DNA of 64,000 bases, from the NCBI GenBank assembly GCA_037576215.1, contig JBANDB010000011.1:3038001-3102000 (forward strand), written 5' to 3'. Source of the DNA: Armillaria gallica. Taxonomy: Eukaryota > Basidiomycota > Agaricomycetes > Agaricales > Physalacriaceae. The position numbers and the translations under genes were made by a program. Every line of letters starts with the position of its first letter. Position 1 is the stretch's first letter. Under the pieces are notes generated by a model. The model was not told the origin of the DNA and made no database searches. It worked only from the letters and a program-made list of their open reading frames with translations. Below, piece after piece: positions 1 through 12,144 of the stretch.

Positions 1-1004
1 TGTGTTTATTCTAAGTCACTATAGATTGACATTTCTAATTATTTATTTTAGGAGACTTTCATCAGACATTGCCAGTTGTTTCACGAGGATCACAGGAGCA
101 GATTGTTGCAGCTTCATTTTGCTGTTCACCTTTATGGCCTCACATTGAAGTCATTCATTTAAAAAAAAACATGCGCCTGGATCAGACTCCTGAAAATGTA
201 GAGTTTGCCCATTGGCTACTTACTGTTGGTGCAGGTGAAGGACTTACTGATGATCATACTATCACTCTTCCTGCTTCTATGCATCTGGCCAACAATTCAC
301 TTTCTGAACTCATTCAATATATTTATCCAAACATTCAAGCTGGCCACTTTCAAGACCGCTTCTTTTTAGAACAAACAATTCTCTCTGGATGCAATGATGA
401 TGTTGATGAAATCAATCAACAGGTTCTGGATATGTTTCCAGGACAAGAGACAGTCTATTGGAGTACAGACAAGACAATAGAGGAAGAGTTGGATGATCCT
501 GCTACTCTTTATCCAGTGGAGTTTCTGCAAAGTTTCAATGCCTCTGGATTGCCACGTGCAAAGCTGGCTCTCAAAGTTGGATGTCCTCTTATGCTTCTCC
601 ACAATCTGGATCCAGCAAATGGCCTATGCAATGGGACACAGATGATTCTCACATGTTTCCGTCCCCATGTATTAGAATGTCGTCTTCTCAGTGGTAACAA
701 TGCAGGCAAGGCTGTTTTCATCCCACGCATCACAATCAATGCAGATACAGCTGAACTTCCTATTGCATTTTCACGTCGCCAATTTCCAGTCAGGTTGGCT
801 TTTGCAATGACAATCAACAAGTCTCAAGGACAGTCAGTTACTTATGTTGGATTAGATTTACATACTCCTGTTTTTTCTCATGGACAACTGTATGTAGCAC
901 TTAGCCATTGCACTTCTGGACAATGGATTCAAGTTCTCTTTCCAGATACAGAAAAAGGTACAAATACTTTGAATATTGTATACCCTGAGGCTCTATTACA
1001 TTGA
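1..1004 (+). CDS. Helitron RepHel, last helicase exon (copy 1, cut by window start)
   Basis: This is the C-terminal part of a PIF1-type (SF1B) helicase fused to Rep in Helitrons, which unwinds DNA during rolling-circle transposition. The window opens inside an intron: bases 1-51 end in TTTATTTTAG, and the exon starts at 52 reading GDFHQTLPVV, the helicase motif III region. It runs open to TGA at 1002-1004 and includes AFAMTINKSQGQSV (motif V/VI area) and YVALSHCTSG. It is about 90 percent identical by eye to the exon at 7826-8781, which has the same intron at the same place. The conserved Arg of motif VI (usually VALSR) is His at 906-908. The upstream exon with Rep and Walker A lies outside the window. 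The listed end includes the stop codon. Confidence 0.85.
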
Positions 1005-1045
1005 TAATAGATATTTGTTTCTGAACTAATAACTAACACTCCCCA

Positions 1046-1215
1046 AGTAATAAGCCAGGTTTGGGGCGGGCCCCAACAAGCCGAAGTCCCGTGTCGTAGT
1101 CAGGTTGCTGGGACCCGAGATACGAGGGTCTGGCAATCGTGATGAAGACACAGGGCATAGGCTTGTCTATATATTAATACAGGTCGATGATGACAAATAT
1201 AGCGGACTTTGAATT
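1046..1215 (+). repeat. Helitron-associated direct repeat, copy 1
   Basis: The repeat begins AGTAATAAGCC. The first 121 bases match copies at 2928-3048 and 8819-8939, and about 50 further bases (CTATATATTAATACAGG and on) match only the 2928 copy. It contains a near-perfect palindrome TTGGGGCGGGCCCCAA. It sits about 40 bp after the helicase stop, as in the other Helitron copy. Confidence 0.8.
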
Positions 1216-2122
1216 CTCCGGCCATTGCCATCCCCTGGCATAATCCGGCTGAGTTTCAATTATGTTGCACTGCCATCGCTGCCGCCTCTCTACAGCGATG
1301 AGCTTCAATTTTGCTGTGTTGCTGCCCCCCATGGCACATTATTGGCATGGCTGGCACCAAGTACTCACTGAAAATAGACTATTGACCAACTACGCATGCT
1401 GACAGGAGTCAACAGTACACTGTAGACTCCAAAGCAAGTATTAAACAACAAGCATTGAGCAACAAGTGAACAACAGAAAAATTAGCAGATAGAATTAGGG
1501 GCCAGGAGACCATTCAAGGACAGGTGATGCATATATTATTGTTATACATGTACTGACTATGTCATAATTTGCTTATTACAAGCCTTCTCCCCAGCAGTAG
1601 AAATGGCAAGGAGACTATTCATATAAGAATATGAGCTATGCTCAGCCTTTCTCTGTCCATGTAGAGCAACCAGCTGAGGTGACAGATACAAAATATGAGG
1701 TATATATACTACTGTTCAATTTCAAATATTGATTCATGTAACACATAACAGGACCCTGTGAAGTGAAGCTCTCAGTAATTCATTAACATGTAGCAAGCCC
1801 TTCTAAGAGACAGTATTGGCCTAATTTGAGAATTTTTAGCAGCTGGCTGACACTGGAGACACTATATATGATAACTTCCTTTCATATTTCAGTGAATGAA
1901 GCTATGACAATTTGCTGATAAAGCATAACATGTAACACCCCATGAAGCTATAGTCGAAATCAAACAGTCCTCTAAAGTCTGAGCAGGTAAGGGAATTGCA
2001 AGAGAATGTAAGTACTGACTAAAACATGGAAATGAACTAACAGTCAAAATGTCAAAGAAGTGAATTATTGCAATGACAAGCACAAAGATAAGAGAACATT
2101 GTGCAAGGTGCTCCAGAGGGAT
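1216..2122. other. Intergenic, no gene seen
   Basis: Short ORFs only, with no recognisable protein family. The first 100 bases are a diverged match to 3090-3190 (CCATTGCC..GGCTGAGTTTCAATT), so part of this is the old Helitron leader. I see nothing else supportable. Confidence 0.5.
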
Positions 2123-2464
2123 TAGGGGTGCCCACCATACTCATACATACAGTGGATATGGGTACTGTATATATGGACCTGTACCTGTACTGTCGGTGCT
2201 CTGGAATTGGATTTTTATGGCTGTATTTTTATGGGCATTGGGTAGGTCGAATTGGGTTGTATGCCTATTCTTTTGCACATGTAGTGAGCAATTAATGAAA
2301 TATAACATTTTGATAACAAATCTCACCCAAGATAGGTCACTATGCTGTTAAATGCCACCCATATATGGTATACAGGATCAGTACAGTATGGTATATGGGC
2401 CAAACCCATACCATATCATCAAGACCTTTTGTCATAACCATATATAGTATGGTGGGCATCTCTA
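2123..2464. mobile_element. Non-autonomous hAT-like element (MITE)
   Basis: The left end TAGGGGTGCCCACCATAC and the reverse complement of the right end, TAGAGATGCCCACCATAC, form an 18-bp imperfect terminal inverted repeat. The flanks AGAGGGAT (2115-2122) and AAAGGGAT (2465-2472) match at 7 of 8 positions. An 8-bp duplication and TAG-type ends fit the hAT superfamily. The 342-bp interior is AT-rich and has no transposase. The class is inferred from ends and duplication length alone. Confidence 0.75.
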
Positions 2465-2472
2465 AAAGGGAT

Positions 2473-2927
2473 TGGACTTCAACAATTCAGCTATTACAGG
2501 CTTACCCAGTTACCATGTCATAAACAGCCATTGTGATACTAACTGAGCTTCAACTTAGACTACTTATGCACACTATAGCAACAAAGCAAGTATTAAGCAA
2601 TGAGCATTGAGCAATGAGCATTGAATGTGAATGGATGTAAGTCTTATAGAAATCATCAGAGCTCAAATGGTGACCATGGTAGCCCACCATGTCAGATATC
2701 CAAGTAAGGGACATAAGAACCAGACTATATATCTCTCCTGCCCTCCTGTGTCAATCCTGTGTAGTGACAGCTATTAACAATGAGCACCCAAATCATGGGA
2801 GTCCCTACCTGTCCATTACATGGCTTACTACAGAAGTAACAGCACAAAGCTTTATGGCACTTATAAAAACCATTATGCTCCATTGCAATGGCTCCAAAGA
2901 AATAACAGAGATTTAACAACATATCAT
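2473..2927. other. Intergenic, no gene seen
   Basis: Low-complexity and AT-rich sequence with short direct repeats near 2585-2630 (variants of GAGCATTGAGCAATGAGCATTGA). No coding signal was recognised. Confidence 0.45.
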
Positions 2928-3100
2928 AGTAATAAGCTGGGTTTGGGGCAGGCCCCAACAAGCCAAAGTCCTGTGTCATAGTCAGGTTGCCGGGACCCGA
3001 GGTATGAGGGTCTGGCAATCGTGACGAAGACATGGGGCATAGGCTTGTCTATATATTAATACAGGTTGATGATGACAAAGATAGCAGACTTTGAAAATTG
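2928..3100 (+). repeat. Helitron-associated direct repeat, copy 3 (5' side)
   Basis: Bases 2928-3048 match copies at 1046 and 8819; similarity to copy 1 continues to about 3100 and more weakly to 3190. Here the repeat lies upstream of the Rep-helicase gene, while the other two follow a helicase. It keeps the palindrome-like TTGGGGCAGGCCCCAA. Confidence 0.8.
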
Positions 3101-3920
3101 TGGCCATTGCCAGACCATGGCATTATCTGGCTGAGTTTCAATTCCGCCGCAATGCCACCCGCAATTTTCATGCCCTTGCCATCTGCCCCCTGCTCCCGTG
3201 CTCTGTTTCGCATCCCCTGTGCCGCGTCACCCCAGGTAAGCATTAGTTCCTTCTTTGATGATGTTAGCCCATCTGATCACACTCTTTTAGGCTATTTTGG
3301 TATCTTTTTCACGGTACTGCTCATCAATCTTTGATGGAGGCTGTTTTTGACTGATTGTCCCTTCAGGTGTTCTTGCCCCGGGTTCCTGTTTGCTCTCATA
3401 GGAGTGACTTCCCTTTGCTTCTGGAGTCTGTCTTTGGTTGCTTTCTGTTCAGATCATTTGCACAGAGTAGATCAAGGTGCTGCTGGGTGATCCCCTCAAT
3501 TTCTGTGTCAAAGCAAAGACGAGAGCTCTCAGATTCGGTTCTGAGTCTCTTTCCTTTCTTTAGGGCACAGTTATTGGTGACAAGCCTACCCTCCTGCATG
3601 CCTGTGAATAGGGGCCTCTGTCAAGCGCAACAAGTCAGGGAGATTGGTGTGGCAGGACCGATTGGGTATTTGTGTTTGCACAGATATAGTTGCCCCCCCT
3701 TCCATTTGTGGAAGTGTAGCTCCATAACTGCTGTTGTTGCATCGAATTCCTCTGTACCAAATTTTGTGGTCCGTCTGCGGTCAATTATAGATTTCTACGG
3801 TAGAGAGGTTTGTTACTCTGTGATTGAGTCCATTGCTGCCATCTGTTTGTACCCTGCAATGTATGTGTTTTTTATATCTGATAGATTGGGTGAGATGCTC
3901 ATAGCTTTCCTCCAACAGGA
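3101..3920 (+). other. Helitron 5' leader or first exon region
   Basis: The 820 bases before the clear Rep frame contain a good donor (CCCCAG then GTAAGC at about 3235). At 3918-3920 an acceptor-like CAG precedes the open Rep frame. A short leading exon starting at the ATG near 3150 is possible. The 196-codon open frame at 3355-3945 has no recognisable features, and I treat it as chance. Exon structure here is a guess. Confidence 0.4.
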
Positions 3921-6900
3921 ATCCATCTACACCCTCCAGGAATGATGCCTTTGACTTTTCTCCCAGTACGCCTGAGCGTGATCATCAGGCAGAGTGGGAG
4001 CATGATCGTATTCAACGTCTTCAAATGACTTCTCCTTCTCATCATTGTGGCCGATCTCCTCATCCAGGTCCTGATCCCAATATTCAACTTCCACATTTTA
4101 ACATCCCACCTGAGACCCACATTCCATCTCAACTGGATCGTCCACATGAACATCCTATGCCTACAGTACCGCCTCATCCTGTTCTTCCCACCAGAGGAGG
4201 GCATCGTAGGCAAGCATGTGGTGGTGCACCTGGCGGACAGTTGCCTGCACGTGATAATGCTTCTGTTCCACAGCTTCCTTTGCCACCACAGGGCCGTGGG
4301 CATGGTGGTGGACGTAGACATGCACGAGGGAGAGGAGGTCACAGCCATGGGAATCATCCTCCGCGTGCATTGTCACCACCTGATATTGATATGATGAATT
4401 CTGTTAATGAATCCCGACAGTCACCACCTCTGCCTCCACCATCACCTACACCACCACCACCATCACCACCACCACCACCACCTCCTGTACCTCCAGTACC
4501 ACCTACACCACCACAACCAAGGACCATACCTTCCTTACTTCCTTATGTGAGATGTCCATATGTTGAACCACATTCTCAGCAGAGTATTGGAAAAATGGAG
4601 TGGATTTGTGAACACTGTGGTGCACCACATTGGTATAATGAGCGTCTCAAGAACAAGTCAAGGACCAGACCCCGTTTTGGCATGTGCTGCTTGCAAGGAC
4701 AGGTTAAACTCCCTAATCTCCATCCTGCTCCTGGCATTCTCCGAAATCTTCTGTGTGGCATCAGTCCAATGTCTGATACTTTTATGAAAAATATCTGACA
4801 GTACAATGCAGCTTTAGCATTTACATCAGTGGCTGTAAAGGTGGATGAGGCAGTTACAAATTCTTCTGGACCATACTCCTTCTGTATATCCGGTGAGCTT
4901 CACCATCGGATGGGATCTCTGCTACCTGGAGAAAACCAAAAGATGTCTTATGCACAGCTGTATATACATGATCCAATGGAGGCATTGGGAATGCATAATC
5001 GTCGCAATCCTAATCTGAAGCCTGAGATTATGTCTGCACTGCAGGGATTGCTCCACAATGTAAATCCATATGTCCTATTATATCGACACGCCTATCTTAT
5101 CATGAAGGACAAACCCCATGAGGAGTATCCAAATCTTGAAGTGCGACTGCATGTGGGCGATGGCACTGATGATCGGCGGTACAATCTGCCAACAGCAAAT
5201 GAGTTGGCTGCTGTCATTCCTGGAGATGGATCAGAGCCAGTGAAGAACGAACGGGATATTGTCTTACGCATGCATGATCAATCTCTTAAATGCATCAGCC
5301 AGCTACATCCAAGCTATCAGTCTCTTCATTATGTTCTTCTCTTTCCTTATGGAGAACTGGGTTGGAATTGATATATCCCTCTGGAGGAGACAGGAACCCA
5401 TACAGAGCGTAAAAAAGTCACCCAACATATGTATTACACTTATCGTCTTCATGAGCACCCAACTGTTGAACCAGATGCACCATTGTTTAAAGGAGGGAGC
5501 CTGACCCAGCAGTATGTTGTGGATGCATGGGCCTCAATTGAACAAAGTGATCTCAACTGGGTTCGGAACAATCAGAAAACTATCCGTGCAGATCTGTATA
5601 AGGGAGTGGTGGATGCAGCTACTAATGCTGATGGATTGCAAGACTCTGGCCAGCATATTGTCCTCCCTTCATCACATACCGGCAGTCCCCATGCGATGTA
5701 TCAGCTGTATCAGGACTCTATGGCAATTTATAGAGCTTTGCAGAAGCCAGATATCTTTCTTACAATGACAGCAAACCCAAAGTGGCCAGAAATTTTTGAG
5801 GCTCTGAAGCGCACAGATGGACCTGATCAGAAAGTGGAGGATTGACCAGATATTGTGGCCAGGGTTTTTCAGTTGAAGAAGGAGGCCTTACTGCAGGAAA
5901 TCAAAAAGGGTGGAATATTTGGCAAAGTCAGGGCTGTTGTGCATACTATCGAATTTCAGAAGCATGGACTCCCTCATATGCATCTTCTGATTTTTCTGGA
6001 TCCAGAAGACAAGATTTGCTCACCTGCTGATGCCGATTCAGTCTCATGTGCTCAGATACCTGATCCTGAAACACATCCAATTCTTCATGAGGTGGTTACA
6101 AAATGCATGGTTCATGGTCCCTGTGATCATCGCTGCAAGGGGCCTGATGGTCGCTGTACAAAGAATTTTCCAAAGGAGTTCAATGAGCAGACAGAATTCA
6201 CCACTGATGGATATCCTAATCTGGCACGCCCCAACAATAGTTGCGAGTATGTCAAGATGCATGGCGAAACCTGAACTGTCTATACCAACCATGATATTGT
6301 CCCATATAATCCCTATCTCAGTGCACGATACAATTGTCACATCAATGTGGAGGTCTGTGTGTCTGTTAAGGCCATAAAATATATCCACAAATACATCTAC
6401 AAGGGCCACGATAGGACTACATTGGAGGTTCGGGATCATGATGAGATCAAGGAGTTTCTGGATGCACGTTACATCTCTGCTATCGAGTCATGCTGGAGAA
6501 TCTTTTCTTTCCGGCTACATCAGGAGGAGCCAAATGTTGTGCGTCTGCAGGTCCATCTTCCTGATGAACATCTCATCACATATGATGAGACCGACAGTCC
6601 AGAAGAGATCTTAGCAGCAGCTGAGGCAAAGACAACAACTCTGTTACAATGGTTCAATCTCAACAAAAAAGATCCCAGTGCACGTCGGTATCTGTATCAA
6701 GATATTCCTGCCCACTATACCTGGAACAAGAACAAGAAATGCTGGAAGACATGCCAAAGACACACAACTATTGGTGGTACTATTGGCCGAATGTATCAGG
6801 CTGCCCCCTCATCTGGGGAGCGGTTCTATCTGCGGCTTCTTTTGACAGCTGTTGCTGGCGCTCAATCTTTCCAACATCTACACACTGTCAATAATGTGGA

Positions 6901-8781
6901 GTGTGCTACCTTCAAGGAGGCATGCATAGCCATGGGTTTGCTGGAAAATGATAATGAATGGAGGCAATGCTTAGAGGAGGCTGCAATTATGCAGTCAGGA
7001 GCACAGTTGCGATCATTATTTGTGACCCTCCTTCTCTTCTGCCAGCCAGCAAAGCCAGATGAGCTGTGGGAGGAGTTCAAGGAGAACATTTGTGATAATC
7101 TGGCACACAAGCTCCGCCAACATGATATTCCAAATCCAACAGATGCTCAGCTCTATGATTTTGGTCTTCATCTTATTGATAAACTCCTTCAATCTCATGG
7201 TCATCGTCTCTCTGAGTGGATCCAGATGCCAGCCTCTACCATGGACTGGGCTGCTTATGAGGATAATCCTCTTCTGGCTGCACAGCTGGCCTATGATATC
7301 CCATCTCTGCAGCAATTAGTTGCTAACAACCTTCAAACATTCAATGAAGAGCAAATGACTGCTTACCATATTGTGGTTGACTCTGCTATGAATGAACGAG
7401 GGAAATTGGTATTTCTGCATAGTGCTGGAGGTGGTGGAAAGACTTTTGTATGCAATACTATTGCAGCTGCTGTTTGTGCCCAAGGACAGATTGTATTGAC
7501 CTGTGCCTCCTCTGGTATATCAGCAATTCTCTTAGTTGGAGGGCGTACCAGCCACAGCATTTTCAAAATTCCAATTCCCTCACGTGATGATACAACATGC
7601 AACATTCGCAGAGGGACTCATCTGGCTGAACTTCTTTGTTGAACTTCTCTCATCATTTGGGATGAGGTTCCTATGCAGAACCGGCACGATATTGAGACTG
7701 TTGATTGTACTCTTCATGATATCTGCAATAAGGATGCTCCTTTTGGTGGAAAAACAGTTCTTTTTGGTGGTATGTGTTTTTACTTTGAGCCATTATAGAT
7801 CATTATTTCTGACTGTTTATTTTAGGAGACTTTCGTCAGACATTGCCAGTTGTTTTGCGAGGATCATGGGAGCAGATTGTCGCAGCTTCATTTCACCGTT
7901 CACCTTTATGGTCTCACATTGAAGTCATCCATTTGAAGAAAAACATGCGCCTGGATCAGACTCCTGAAAATGTAGAGTTTGCACGTTGGCTGCTTACAGT
8001 TGGTGCAGGTGAAGGACTCACTGAAGATCGAACCATCTCTCTTCCTGCTTCCATGCGCCTTACAGACTCTTCACTTTCTGAGCTCATCAGATACATTTAT
8101 CCAAATATCACAGCTGGCAATTTTCAAGATCGCTTCTTTTTAGAAAGAACAATTCTCTCTGGATGCAATGATGATGTTGATGAAGTCAATCAGCAGGTTC
8201 TGGATATGTTCCCAGGACAGGAGACAGTATATTGGAGTACTGACAAGATGATAGAGGATGAATTGGATGATCCTGCTACTCTCTATCCAGTTGAATTTCT
8301 TCAAAATTTCAATGCCTCTGGTTTACCATGTGCAAAGCTGGCTCTCAAGATTGGATGCCCTCTCATGCTCCTATGCAATCTGGATCCAACAAATGGCCTA
8401 TGCAATGGGACACGAATGATTCTCACACGCCTTTGTCCTCATGTATTGGAATGTCATCTTCTCAGTGGCAACAATGCAGGCAAGACCGTCTTCATCCCAT
8501 GTATCACAATCAATGCTGATACAGCTGAGCTCCCTATTGCATTTTCACGTCGCCAATTTCCAGTCAGGCTGGCTTTTGCAATGACAATCAATAAGTCTCA
8601 AGGCCAGTCAGTTACCTATGTTGGATTGGATTTGCGTACTCCAGTTTTTTCACATGGACAACTCTATGTAGCACTTAGCCATTGCACTTCTGGACAATGG
8701 ATTCGAGTTCTCTTTCCAGATACAGAAAAGTATACAGACACTTTGAATATTGTATATCCTGAGGCTCTATTACCTTCATAA
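3921..8781 (+). pseudogene. Helitron Rep-helicase (RepHel), five in-frame TGA codons
   Basis: RepHel nicks and rejoins transposon ends (HUH Rep) and unwinds DNA (PIF1-like helicase). In one frame (4025 phase) I see: a Pro-rich N-terminus; a zinc-finger-like CEHCGAPHW..GMCC segment at about 4605-4690; Rep HUH motif GLPHMHLLIFL near 5970-6000; the two-tyrosine motif KYIHKYIYKGHD near 6377-6410; Walker A AGGGGKTF near 7427; Walker B IIWDE near 7658. A 56-nt intron (7770-7825, GTATGT..TTTTAG) is confirmed by the junction reading FGGDFRQTLP. Exon 2 runs to 8781. Stops at 4796, 5369, 5843, 6272 and 7640 are all TGA and all fall where related proteins tend to have Arg (e.g. [27 protein letters not shown]). 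Motif VI Arg is His (8680-8682). The true start is unclear. Confidence 0.88.
7770..7825 (+). other. Intron in Helitron helicase
   Basis: A GT-AG intron of 56 nt with donor GTATGTG and a pyrimidine-rich acceptor TTTATTTTAG. Splicing joins GGTG to GAGAC and restores helicase motif GGDFRQTLP. The same acceptor occurs at 51 in the left-hand copy. Confidence 0.9.
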
Positions 8782-8818
8782 TACATACTTCTTTCTAAAC
8801 TAATAACTGACACTCCTA

Positions 8819-8939
8819 AGTAATAAGCCGGGTTTGGGGCGGGCCCCAACAAGCCGAAGTCCTGTGTCATAGTCAGGTTGCCGGGACCCGAGGTACGAGG
8901 GTCCAGCAATCGTGATGAAGACATGGGGCATAGGCTTGT
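8819..8939 (+). repeat. Helitron-associated direct repeat, copy 2 (3' side)
   Basis: A 121-bp match to copies 1 and 3, lying 38 bp after the helicase stop. Similarity ends sharply after GGCTTGT, where copies 1 and 3 continue with CTATATATTAATAC. This break is a candidate element boundary. Confidence 0.8.
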
Positions 8940-9535
8940 AAGATATTTAATGCTACAATAAGTGTTCCATGAAAAGTCTGCAGCCCAGAAATGCGTTGAG
9001 AATGAAAAATTGGCAAAATATTGTGGAGAGCAGTGATTTGAACTTACTCCAGCAAACTCTGAAACTCATCCGAATGCCATTTTCACTACTGTCTGGCTTG
9101 TAAAATGAATAATTCTACAGAGACGTGATATATCTATGTCTCTCAAGGATAAATAAAGAATTAATACTACCCAGTATCCCAAATTTTGACCTGTTTTCAA
9201 AAATTATAAAGCATGCCAGATTGGGAATGGTATTTTCCCACGGTTTGCTACATCCAAGCGAGCATCGTCGAATCCAGCCAAAAATGGCGGCACATGGGTC
9301 GGGAGGCAGTACTAGAATGTGTAATATTATTTTTAGGGTCTGTATCTTTTTTTTCGAGCCCAAGCAATGAGCGGGAGGGCAGGATATCCATTGCCCAATC
9401 CAGTGCCCAATGCCCAGGAACCAGTGGTTGGCAATCCGGCTATAGTGCCAATGCCGAAGTGTGCCAGAACCTATTTTGGGTGGTGGCTGTGCCAAAATCA
9501 TCGTTGCAGTGGTCGGGAGGGCAGCAGGCAACATA
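8940..9535. other. Intergenic, no confident gene
   Basis: Short overlapping frames on both strands without recognisable domains. The segment could be the ruined N-terminal half of the helicase pseudogene that follows, but I cannot align it by eye. Confidence 0.4.
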
Positions 9536-12144
9536 GGGCCACCATATAAGGGTGAGGAGGTGCTGGATGATTGCCTGGAATGATTATGTAACACTTTTCC
9601 GGTACAGGAGCATGCACTGCTTTGTTATGAGGTTGTAGAGGGATCCTGCTACATAGGGAAAAAATGAATCAGCTTTGCCTTGCTAGAGTGGGCTCTATTT
9701 GCCTCAGATCTACGACTAGGGCTCCTTTCATGGACTTCTTTAGCGAGACATATGACAGAGAGCCATCTAAAAGCAAGACAGGCACCTGGAGGAGTTCAAG
9801 AGTACCATACAAGGAAGGAACAGGACACAGAAAGTGATGCAGAGTCATCAGACATAGCGGCCACGAGACTATTGTGCAATTCGTCGGAGTGTGGTTCCCA
9901 AGGAGAGATAGACCTGACCAGTACAAATACTACTGTGCATCGATGCTAGCTCTGCTGCGGCTTTGGAGATCGATGAAAGATCTTAAATCGGAAACGGAGC
10001 ACTTTTCTGATGTCTGGTTACAATTCTCTGCCAGTCTGATGCGAAGACAGATCAACATCATAGATAATATCCAGTACTATCACGAGGCTTCAGATCAAGC
10101 ACACAAGAAAAACACAAGTACTGTTAGTGGAGCACTGCTGAATGTAGGAGATGAGCAGGGCACCGAAGAAGATATAACTGATGAGGATAGAGGTGAAAGT
10201 CATTGTTGCCAAGAATTCATGGAGGAAGACATAATGGCAGCTGAGAGTTTATGCCACCCGTTCAGAGAGATACAGTTTGGGATGGATGCCATGGACAAAG
10301 CCAAAGATGCTTCCATATTCAGTAAGCCACAGGTACACACTGCAATTGCAGGCATTGCACTGACAGCTGACGCAGAGGACGTTCTACGTTTTTGGGAGTG
10401 AAACAGACTTCTGAAGTCCATAACTCGGAACAAAGAGAAAGAAAAGGGTCATGGCACTGAGGATAGGCGCAATGAGTTGACAAACAGTCTTGACATTTCA
10501 AACGGAGAGGTCGACCCAGGTGGAGATATGAACTTGCCACGTAAACAACCAAAGGACAGGCCACAGCTGCAATTGCTGAACAAGGAGCAGAGACAAGCAC
10601 ATGATATCATTGAGAGTCATCTCAAAGCACTTCTAGCTGGAAGGAATCCTAAACCGTTGCATATGATGGTGCAGGGACAAGGAGGTACAGGAAAGACCAT
10701 ATTGATCAATGCCATTTCGGAGATGTTCGAGTACCACAACGCAGAGGAAATACTGGCTAAGACAGCGACATCTGGAGTGGCAGCAAGTCTCGTAGGTGGC
10801 CAGACCATTCATTCTTTTGGTGCAATACCCATCAATCCTGGAAAGAAAGATGACTGGTATGATAAAGGAAGCAAAGAGACCAAGGAAAAGAGGCAACGGA
10901 ATATAGCAGGGAAGGAGTACCTGGAGATAGATGAATGTTCAATGATGACGAAAGACATGTTGGCATTGGTATCGGAGGTGCTGTCAAGAGAAAAGTCACG
11001 GCAGGGGGGACACTGGAAACAGCTGTTTGGAGGGATGAGTGTGATATTGTATGGTGACTTTCACCAGTTTCTGCCTGTAGGAAACCCATCAGCCGCGCTA
11101 TATGACTCTCGTACTAAAGGAGAGCATGCTGAGATAGGTAGAGAGCTGTATCAGCTATTCACTAATGTGGTCATTCTCACGAAGCAAAACCGGGTTCAGG
11201 ATGAAGGTTGGATTGCTCTCCTGAATCGCCTTCGCGTCGGAGGGTGTACAGCCGATGACTTACGAGAACTTGATAAGCTGGTCATTGACAAGACTGAAGG
11301 ATTAGATTTTACTGCCACACCATGGAAAGACACCATTTTTGTTATGTCTCGGCATGGTCCCAGAGATAGGTGGAACGACGAAGCCCTACATCGACACTGC
11401 TATCTTTCAGGACAGCGACTGTATACTTGTCGTGCTGAAGACACTGCAGGAAGAAACAGGGTAGAACTCACAATGGAAGAGAAAGTGATTGTTGTGGGCA
11501 TGCAAACAAAGAAAACAGCGCGACTCAGAGACAAAGTGCAAATTGCGATAGGCATGTGAGCAATGGTATTGATGAACATTGCCATGGAAGCTGACGTTGC
11601 AAATGGAACACGGGGAGTAATCCAGGACATAGTGTTGGACAGCCAGGAAATACTTCCTGAGAAGCCTGACTGTCAGATGGAGATGACGTTGAAATATCCA
11701 CCTGCCATCATCATATTTAAACCAGACAATCCATCAGAGGAATATAATTTTCCAGGCCTAGCCAAAGGATTGGTTCCAATAGTGCCAAATGAAGGAAGTT
11801 TTACTATACAAACTAGGGATGGATCTACAAGTCGGATTCATTGGCACCAGCTGGCTATGGTTGCAGCATATGCTTTTACTCATCACAAGTGTCAAGGCCA
11901 AACAATGGAATACGTGATCGTCAACCTAGGAAAGCCGCCTAGCGGAACCTTGGACCCATTTAATGCATATGTAGCATTGTCCAGAAGTCGTGCACGTGAC
12001 ACAATAAGGCTGTTGAGAAGAGGGGCAGACGATCTTTACACAGTACATCCTTCGATGAACAAATTGAAAAAGGAAGATGAAAGGCTTTATATTTTGGCAG
12101 AGATGACAGCCAAATCCTACGAAGATGGGCTATATGAGTGGTAA
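9536..12144 (+). pseudogene. PIF1-like Helitron-type helicase, second family, broken
   Basis: This is a different RepHel-related helicase from the one upstream. From about 9661 a single frame reads a conserved linker (VWFPRRDRPDQYKYYCASML at 9886-9945), then the PIF1 helicase: Walker A GQGGTGKTIL near 10676-10705, Walker B YLEIDECSMM near 10918, motif III YGDFHQFLPVG near 11050, and C-terminal HHKCQGQTMEYVIVNLG and AYVALSRSRARD near 11880-12000. Motif VI keeps its Arg. In-frame stops are TGA at 9838, 10399 and 11557, each in an Arg-like context (GHRK*CRVIRHSG, GM*AMVLMNIA), plus TGA at 9628 where the start becomes unclear. No HUH Rep domain is visible upstream, so this is a C-terminal fragment or its N-terminus has diverged. 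Confidence 0.85.

Larger units (their letters stand above)
2928..8939 (+). mobile_element. Helitron (Rep-helicase rolling-circle transposon), decayed
   Basis: The element carries one long Rep-helicase reading frame in two main exons, bounded by direct repeats at 2928-3048 and 8819-8939. I could not identify a classical 5' TC and 3' CTRR terminus, so the limits are those of the repeats and may not be the true transposon ends. Five in-frame TGA codons and no other stops damage the protein. A second copy of its last exon and repeat lies at the left edge of the window, so two units sit in the same orientation about 7.8 kb apart. Confidence 0.75.

Noticed and set aside
3355..3945. 196-codon open frame upstream of the Helitron gene
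   Set aside because: No domain, an atypical composition, and it overlaps the first codons of the true Rep frame in another phase.
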